Assembly: GCA_963556495.2 (NCBI GenBank)
Contig: OY747716.1
Location: 13,359,571-13,423,570, forward strand
From: Valencia hispanica
Taxonomy: Eukaryota > Chordata > Actinopteri > Cyprinodontiformes > Valenciidae
Reading direction: 5' to 3'
Length of the DNA: 64,000 nt
The notes under the pieces were generated by a model, which did not search any database, was not told where the DNA came from, and was given only the letters and a program-made list of their open reading frames with translations. How positions within the stretch are numbered: the stretch's first letter is position 1; each line of letters begins with the position of its first letter. Made by a program: the position numbers and the translations under genes. Shown in pieces: positions 58,201-64,000 of the stretch.

Positions 58201-61114
58201 ACTTACTAATTTAGTTTTAACTTTTGAGATGATCAGTTTAGACACTAAACTGATTGGATTCATTTTTCTCCTGCTCATCTCTTTCCAGGTAGATGAGCAG
58301 ATTAACCATTTGACTGAAGCTTATCAGCTTACAGAGGAAAACAGCAGACTTCGCTTCCTCGTCTGTTCTCTGCTCAAAGACATTGCTGCTGCTTATTTCC
58401 CCGAATGCACTATCAGACCATTCGGCTCCTCGGTGAACGGCTTTGGGAAGCTCGGCTGTGACCTGGACATGTTCCTCGATCTTGACTACATCAGTGGCAG
58501 GAATTTGAAAAGGGTAATAATGATGCTTATATTGCCATCTCTGTGTCTTTAGTCTGTAAAATGAAAGGTATGTTTGTGTGAACACCTTTCATAATTTTAT
58601 TAAGTTGCTGTGTGTTCGCCATTCCCATTTGCAAAATTTCAAGGATCTATGCGGTGTGATCCACTGGTGTTGCGTTATAAATCTAATACTCGCATCAGCT
58701 ATTTTGCATCGGCCTTGGATTTCAATGCTTCTTGAAGATGCACAACTTTAGGTAAATATTGCTTCAGTACTGCCTTCACTAGGTTAGTGGCAAGGAGAAC
58801 ACTTATATAGCATATCACTAAAGACAAGTTAGCAAAATATCAGTTATAAAAGCGTTTCAGCAACTAAAAAAAAAAGCAGTTTATCACTGTAATTTCAATA
58901 AAGATTTTTTATTGGTAATTGATAAGTGTTAATAATTTTAGCCATGCCATTTTAAATAAAATGTAAAAAAAGAAAAAAATATTTTTTTTATATTTTGAAT
59001 ATGCCTTGTGCATTATTTTTAATATCTTGAGAGATGTCTGTCTTACGAATGCCCTTAACTGCCAGAGGTGGAAAATTAATTCAAGAGGAGTGTTGAACGA
59101 GAACGACAAAGTTTTTGTTCTAGTGAGACATAAAACTCGCTAAAACGAGAAACTTTCTCATGTCAACAAGACAAGTTTTACATCTCACTATGAGAAGGTT
59201 TCTCGTTTTAATGAGAAATAAAAATATGTTCCTCTGACCAATTTCAACTTTTTAAAAAGGCATAAAGGAGCTCCCTCTAACTACCCGCGCTCTTTAAATA
59301 ACCACGAGAGTGGTGTTGCTGTTCTGTTAGGATATTTCTTTTTGAACAACATTTTAAATATTTATTCTGGTTTTAATGAGATATAAATCTCGTTCTGACT
59401 AGTTTTGTATCTTGTTATAACGAGAATGTTTCTAGGATGACATTCTGTTCCTGAATTTATTGTTTATATAGTCTCGTTTCCAGTCAGGAAAAAAATATTT
59501 TGCTTTATTAAAAAAAAAAAATAAAAAATCTTAAATCCGTCAGTTGTGTGAAACATTTTGAAGAGAACTGAGCATGTATCACTTCTATACAGTTAAACAA
59601 GTGATGCCTAGATGTGACAGCAATGACCCAATTGTAACGTAAATTATTCTCATGCTACGCTATTCAGACGTTTTGTCCACAGCGAAGAAGATTCACTAAC
59701 CTTGGCATGTTGAATTGACTCCAACTGACTGGTAGTCTGACCTGTTTTTCTCATTAATTAAACCTTTAAATACTTAAGTGTAACCTATGAGCATTGAACC
59801 TTGATCCATAGATGGTCATCTAATCCTTTTCAAAGAAACTTGAATAGAATGAGCTGTAGCAACTCCTAATTTTCCTCTGGGGTCAATAATGTATTTTTTG
59901 AATCAAAATAATGTAGAGAAAGCAAAGAAAACAATGATAGCACACTGAAATTAACATAACCTTTGTTGAGTCAGTGGAAGTGTACATCCTTATTCCTAAT
60001 AAACACACATTATACAGAGTAAGGGTTCATTAAAGGTGATACACAAACCTCTAGTATGCAAGAGAAGTCACACTTACCTCTCCTTTCCACCGGACGGGAA
60101 AGCTATTCTGCTGCTTGGACCTTTCCACCGGGTGCGTATGAGGCGCATAGCAGCAGGGAAGAAGCTGTCACCCAGAGTGCACAAAATCATGCGAGATTAG
60201 CAAAATCACGTGTGGTTTGACAGTAAACACAACAACAAGCAGGAAAAGACAACAAAATGGCTCCAAAAGGTTTGTGTTTTATGTTTTGTCCGTTTTATAT
60301 TTGCTAATAATTCGTTATAAAAAGTATGCTTCTCCACTTCGACTATCAACTTTTTGTCATCCATGATGACACACAATTGAGACCCTCCCGCGAGGTACTA
60401 ACTTCTCACCGGGCCACACAGGTAGTGACCTTTTTTTAAGTAAAGCAACCGCAAAGCAGCCCGTTTCTTTTATTTAGAAAATTTCCGGATGCCGAGCCAT
60501 TTGATTTCCTGTCTTCCCCCATTCCAAAATGTCGAAATTTACGCGTTTCAGTGGCGTACCGCGTTTAAATTGGACTGCCGCGTGTATTTAGAAAAGTGCC
60601 GCGACATGACGCTCCTGAGATGCGGCAGACTCGTGCTGCTTTCGCCTCCAGTGGAAAGGGTTCTATTGACTACAGCGGTGGCTATCAGCTGCGTATGACG
60701 TGCTGCTCCTGTAACGCGCTGCTTACGCGTCCGGTGGAAAGGAGGGGTTAGACTCACGACACATTTTCTTTCAATTCGACGTCAAACATGGCAAGCAGTG
60801 TGACACAAGCTTTAGAGTCAAGATAAATATTCCGAATGTTTGCATTAAATATCGATGTTTTGTTTTAATCTAATCAAACATGCATGTCCTGTATGCTTGC
60901 AGCCTAAATCGGGCCTGTCCCTTGAATACCACATGAAGCAGTCCAACTCGGAGCGTCACGTCACGCAAAGCATCCTGTCCGTCATCGGCGAATGCGTGGA
61001 CCACTTTGGGCCCGGCTGCGCTGGGGTGCAGAAGATTCTCAACGCTCGCTGCCCTCTGGTCCGTTTCGCCCACCAGCCGTCCGGCTTTCAGTGTGACCTC
61101 ACAGCCAACAACAG
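46221..61114 (+). CDS. mtpap: MTPAP, mitochondrial poly(A) polymerase (5' part; continues past window)
   Basis: Visible exons: 46221-46371, 57648-57817, 57935-58168, 58289-58513 and 60903-61114. Phases join in frame (phase 1 then 0, 0, 0, leaving phase 2) to about 330 residues without a stop. The human protein is about 580 residues, so the rest lies beyond 64000. Exon 1 starts [19 protein letters not shown]: basic, hydroxylated and acid-free, as expected of a mitochondrial presequence. Exons 2-3 encode the N-terminal RNA-binding-like region ([29 protein letters not shown]). Exon 4 has the nucleotidyltransferase motif [21 protein letters not shown], with GSS at about 231-233 and metal-binding Asp243 and Asp245. 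Exon 5 carries [23 protein letters not shown]. The enzyme adds poly(A) to mitochondrial mRNAs in the matrix. The exon 1 donor (GTTAGT) is weak. Confidence 0.95.
46372..48019. other. MTPAP intron 1, unique-looking part
   Basis: AT-rich, no coding or element signature recognised. It precedes the first L2 insertion. Confidence 0.55.
48224..49605 (+). pseudogene. L2 copy C ORF1, two SGNH-esterase-like modules
   Basis: The N-terminal frame 48224-48793 is basic, proline/serine-rich and starts [20 protein letters not shown] (short coiled coil). A TGA at 48794 falls exactly in the Ser-nucleophile block (VIIQD-stop-SVNG, where a GDS-like motif is expected). A first esterase-like module continues in the same frame to about 49200: [33 protein letters not shown] second module in another frame (about 49200-49605) reads [27 protein letters not shown] and [11 protein letters not shown], with the catalytic Asp-His pair intact. 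These ORF1 esterases are membrane/lipid-active RNA-binding proteins. Confidence 0.75.
49672..52680 (+). pseudogene. L2 copy C ORF2 (endonuclease and RT), broken
   Basis: The endonuclease frame 49672-50901 (409 codons) has [20 protein letters not shown] and VGDFNIHVD. But the catalytic Glu motif reads LTKTWL (Glu to Lys) and the SDH motif reads LSDQFLI (His to Gln), so it should not cut DNA. A stop and frameshift occur near 50901. RT pieces follow at 51200-51454 ([22 protein letters not shown]) and 51523-52296 ([32 protein letters not shown], catalytic YADDTQLYL). Frame broken again near 52296. The remaining C-terminus ([22 protein letters not shown]) reaches about 52680. Confidence 0.9.
53403..56530 (+). 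mobile_element. L2-type LINE copy D with RT deletion
   Basis: A second plus-strand element, directly downstream of copy C and of the family of fragments at 1763-13254 and 24976-26380. It has an ORF1 remnant at 53492-53764 and an endonuclease (53940-55028). RT N-terminal part and C-terminus follow in 55047-55937 and 56108-56320. The 3' UTR ends ACAAATAAAATTGCC with TTGCC repeats at 56505-56530. About 54056 and 54118 are stop-broken. Confidence 0.88.
53841..56320 (+). pseudogene. L2 copy D ORF2
   Basis: Endonuclease motifs: [11 protein letters not shown], a stop just after FLSET (54056), [21 protein letters not shown] and LSDHFCIFF (catalytic His kept). The RT frame 55047-55661 reads [18 protein letters not shown] and jumps straight to [14 protein letters not shown]. 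The RT core from motif 3 up to the first Asp region (including GVPQGS) is therefore missing, yet the frame stays open across the junction near 55497. The post-RT region follows in two further frames, ending [15 protein letters not shown]. Confidence 0.9.
56533..57085. repeat. Split fish repeat (ACTCAAGTAA-type) with L2 3' tail inside
   Basis: 56540-56640 (CAGAGGTGGGAACATTAG, TTACTCAAGTACAAAGTAG) and 56985-57085 (TTACTCAAGTAAGAGTAGAG, TTAAGTAAAAGTAAAAAGTA) are parts of a repeat common in teleosts. Another L2 3' tail (about 56655-56795) lies between them. No termini were resolved. Confidence 0.5.
59047..59455. repeat. Degenerate palindromic CTCGTTTTAACGAGA-type repeat cluster
   Basis: Short self-complementary motifs recur (AAAACGAGAAACTTTCTC, GAGAAGGTTTCTCGTTTTAAT, CTTGTTATAACGAGAATG) in MTPAP intron 4. 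They may be the remains of a foldback element. Confidence 0.45.
60077..60747. mobile_element. 671-bp MITE, PIF/Harbinger-like, MTPAP intron 4
   Basis: Terminal inverted repeats of about 20 bp (CCTCTCCTTTCCACCGGACG at left, one mismatch at right) are flanked by the 3-bp duplication TTA (60074-60076, 60748-60750). Related inverted motifs also occur subterminally (CCTTTCCACCGGGTGCG at about 60120, CCAGTGGAAAGGG at about 60650). A 3-bp TWA target site points to PIF/Harbinger. No transposase is encoded. It is 155 bp upstream of the exon at 60903. Confidence 0.8.
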
Positions 61115-62639
61115 GTACGTACTCTGTGCACGAAATGTAACTCATTAAAATAGTGTTGGAGGCAGTTTGAGCTGGCCCCCGGTGCTGCACCGTGTCGTGA
61201 TAAATAGTTCAGTTTCACTCGAGCAAAGGGTCACATATTGAAATGTCATCACTGAATCCGTAATAGTTGCGTTGCCTTAGAGAACCTGCTGCTTGTAGCC
61301 ACATTTGCAATGCAAAAGCCCCAAACAGAAACCAGATTCTGTCAGGAAGTGCTGCAACAGTGAGCCACAGTGAGACTAACAGGATGGCCAAACTGGGGGC
61401 TCGAGTGAGTTTCATTACTTCCCTTCTAGTCTTACAGATATCTTTTCATCAGCTGGCGTGTGACACAAACACAGACACCTGCTAACGTACTGAAAACCAC
61501 TCATCTATTTCTAAGGAACTGGAGTGGAACCACCCGGTGTGGGTGGATGTGAGAGGGACTTTTCTCAAATCGAGCTGTTAGATCTCTGAAGCACAGCACT
61601 TTTCTGCCAGAGAGGCGATTGTGTGTGTATTTGAATAAGGTCACAGCAGCTCTGCCTGACAGTCAGTAGCAACAGAATGCTGCTCCCTAGTGGTAGTTTC
61701 TGAGTTGAACCGTTTTAATTGATCTCCGTTCCCCAGAAGTATGCTTGTTTTCCATTCTTTTACTTCTCATCTTGAACTTTTTGATTTCTCCTGAAACTTT
61801 TAATCCCTCGCCCTTTTTTTTTTTTTTTAGAGAACTGCTCTAAAATCACATGCCCAAAATGAATTAATTATATCACATAAATGACGAGGTTTATTTGAAT
61901 TGTTTTGGTATCAAAATAAAAGTCCGACTCCAGAGAATACTCTAGAGTTCTTGAAATCCATACTCATTTTACTGACAATAAAATAAAGGTTGCAGTTAGT
62001 GAAAAATGGAGAAAACTTTTTATATCCGCCTGAAAATAAGGGAGCACTTTTTAAAGTATGCTGTTGCAATTGAAAACATTTAGCAAATCACGGAGCTTAC
62101 TGTTTACTGTACCAAAATTAATGCAAAAAAAGTGCAGCCTAGAAGTTTCGGAGAGGTATTGGTTGATAACTTTCAAATAAGCCATTTTGGCATCATGTGT
62201 ACCATTGGAAATTTCTCCATTTTTTTATGTTCTCCCCCCCCCCACTTGTCACTTGTCTCGCCATAGAAGGTCTGTCCAACTAATGACAATTTTCTATGTA
62301 ACAAAATAAGAGTCAAAGTACCCCAAAAAAAAAAGTCTCTGTGCACTCCAGTCAGACACAGTAAATAACACGGGCCGTTTCTCAGCAGCCCACTTGCCGA
62401 TTTAGATGATTGACCCTTCCATCGAACAATTAGAGCCTGTCAAACCCATGGGCGTTTACAAAAATCACGTAGCCAACATCATTCACTAATCACAGCGAGG
62501 CAAATGCATTCGCCGTAAAGCGAGTGAATGTGGCGTCAGAGTATTCAATAAAAGACGAAAACAGTCAGGAATCACATCACTGCATTTATTTTATAATGTC
62601 ACATCGATCATAAGTAGTGCTTCACATTTAAAATCCATA
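61115..62639. other. MTPAP intron 5, no feature recognised
   Basis: Non-coding by eye. The next expected MTPAP exon (palm domain after [10 protein letters not shown]) is not found before the window end. Confidence 0.6.
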
Positions 62640-63475
62640 CAGAAAAGTATTTACACCTCTTAAATTTGCACATTTCGTCAGATAAAAACCATATATTCCT
62701 ATGTATTTTATTAAGATTTTAAAAGAGACCTAAACAAAGTAGTGGATAAGTGTGAAGAAAAAAAATACAGTTTGTCAATTTATTTATTTTTTCTTTTTAC
62801 AAATGAAAACCTGTGAAATGTGGCCTGCCTTTGTATTCGGCACTACAGTCATTATTTTTTAGAGCCACCTTTCACTTACAACACAGCTGCAATTCTTACA
62901 AATCTAGAAGCCGCAGCTTTTGCCCATTCTTTAAAATGGATCAAGCCAAGTCAGTTGGACGGGGAATGTCCGGAAGCATCAGTTATCAGATGTTGCCTCT
63001 GATTCCCAATTAGGTTCGGGTCTGTTCTTTGTCGCTAAGTTGGCAACACTGTCTGCAACTCACTGCTCATCCTCTCCACTAAAACGGAAGCGTCAGTTCA
63101 TGATAAGCAGGCCTACAGACAGCCGATTGATATCTACTTCAGGGTGTGGTTAAGCCCCAACTCAAGCACAAGAAGCCCAAAGCATAAAAATGGATTTTAT
63201 TTAAAGGCAACTCGCATGCAGAAACGGTAACATAAAAAAAAAATTACATTATCGCGATTAAAAAACACAGCACGTTAAACATGGCTGTAATTAATTAATA
63301 GCAATTAACACGATAATTTGACACCCCTATTGTTAAATAACCTCACGCTGTTTTAAACTTCTCTATAACCTCCTCCCTGAACTGTCTGCTGTGCTCCTTG
63401 GTTTTCATGATGCTGCTTGTTCTCCAATGTTCTCTAATAAACCTCCGAGGCATTCACAGAAAAAGCTGGAGTTAA
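62640..63475 (-). pseudogene. Tc1-like element remnant, interrupted
   Basis: Reverse-complement Tc1 sequence occurs in two blocks. 62655-63020 has AGTATTTACACCTCTTAAAT, TGCCCATTCTTTAAAATGG and GATTCCCAATTAGGTTCGGG. 63355-63470 has CTGTCTGCTGTGCTCCTTGG, TTTTCATGATGCTGCTTG and TCTCTAATAAACCTCCGAGG. Between them (about 63215-63335) is a different AT-rich repeat with GCGATTA/TAATTAA motifs. It is related to the plus-strand remnant at 33700-34240. Confidence 0.75.
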
Positions 63476-64000
63476 GGCGCGTTTCCACTATGACAGGGTT
63501 TCTTGACCCTGGTCCTCGGGGCCCATTGTCCTGCTTGTTTGAGGTGTTTCCCTCCTTCCACACAAATGACCTGAATAACTAGGTGATTAAGTGGTTTCTG
63601 CAGCACTTGATGACATGCAAGAGCTAATGCTGTCATTCGAATCAGGTGTGCTGGAGCAGAGATGCAGCTAAAACATGAAGGACAGTGGGCCCTGAGGACC
63701 AGGGTTAAGAAACACTGCACTATTAGATTTACCCCAACTTTCCTTGTTGGGGTAAATGATTGCTGTATTTCTGTTTGGTGTTGTTTCGCCAGCCGGTTGT
63801 GTGGCGACGTCTGCTAATTTCCCTTTGAGTTACAACCAATCAGCGTGACTTAACCACAGCTCCAGCACAGCGACTTTACCTGGCCATTTTCGAGTACGTA
63901 TCCCAAGGCTGGTACTCAGTTGGTTCCTTAAATGGCCCCTAAAATGGCTCTGTCTGCCCGACCTGGTGAAGTGGAGACATGTGCATACCGTGAAGGTCCG
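63476..64000. mobile_element. Outer MITE-like repeat, cut by window end
   Basis: Begins GCGCGTTTCCACTAT and, after a nested MITE, continues through GTACTCAGTTGGTTCCTTAAATGG to the window end, a sequence type common in teleosts. The far terminus is outside the window, so the family cannot be fixed. Confidence 0.45.
63494..63717. mobile_element. 224-bp hAT-type MITE
   Basis: Long inverted ends, CAGGGTTTCTTGACCCTGGT at left and the complement of CAGTGTTTCTTAACCCTGGT at right, are flanked by an 8-bp duplication (CACTATGA 63486-63493, CACTATTA 63718-63725, one mismatch). CAG...CTG termini and an 8-bp target site indicate hAT. No coding capacity. It is nested in the outer repeat. Confidence 0.85.

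Overview
The window is vertebrate, almost certainly a percomorph teleost. It carries parts of two recognisable nuclear genes, MAP3K8 (minus) and MTPAP (plus), with vertebrate intron/exon structure, plus fish-type L2, L1/Swimmer-like and Rex1 LINEs, Tc1-like remnants, LTR elements and MITEs. MAP3K8 and MTPAP lie head to head, as they do in mammals. No species is claimed.

Layout. 1-1760: tandem ~215-285 bp units, each holding a tRNA-Gly-like gene on the minus strand. 1763-13254: a minus-strand L2-type LINE split by an LTR element (2502-10620; 431/441-bp LTRs, 4-bp TSD CTGT) in which I see no gag or pol. 13255-24300: a second minus-strand LINE with a long ORF1, split by a solo LTR of the same LTR family (TSD GTCT) and by a 5'-truncated L1 (16-bp TSD) with a ~3.5 kb GC-rich 3' UTR. 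24540-29021: LINE 3' fragments, an L2 fragment split by an unrelated solo LTR (TSD TATA), an L1 fragment and a Rex1 copy. 29-35.7 kb: intergenic, with Tc1-like debris and a perfect 15-bp-arm palindrome.

Genes. MAP3K8 (Tpl2/Cot kinase) is complete: seven coding exons between 43238 and 35805 join in frame to 468 codons. A divergent region of ~2.9 kb (43.3-46.2 kb) separates it from MTPAP, the mitochondrial poly(A) polymerase. MTPAP exon 1 (46221-46371) encodes a presequence-like N-terminus just downstream of a perfect NRF-1-type palindrome. Four further exons follow at 57648-61114 and the gene runs off the right edge. Its 11.3-kb first intron holds two degenerate L2-type LINEs; the first has an unusual ORF1 with two successive SGNH-esterase-like modules.

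The two genes are linked by conserved position, not by pathway: MAP3K8 acts in cytosolic ERK/NF-kB signalling and MTPAP in mitochondrial RNA processing. Most of the rest is nested transposable elements, and TSDs and interruptions allow relative insertion order to be read.
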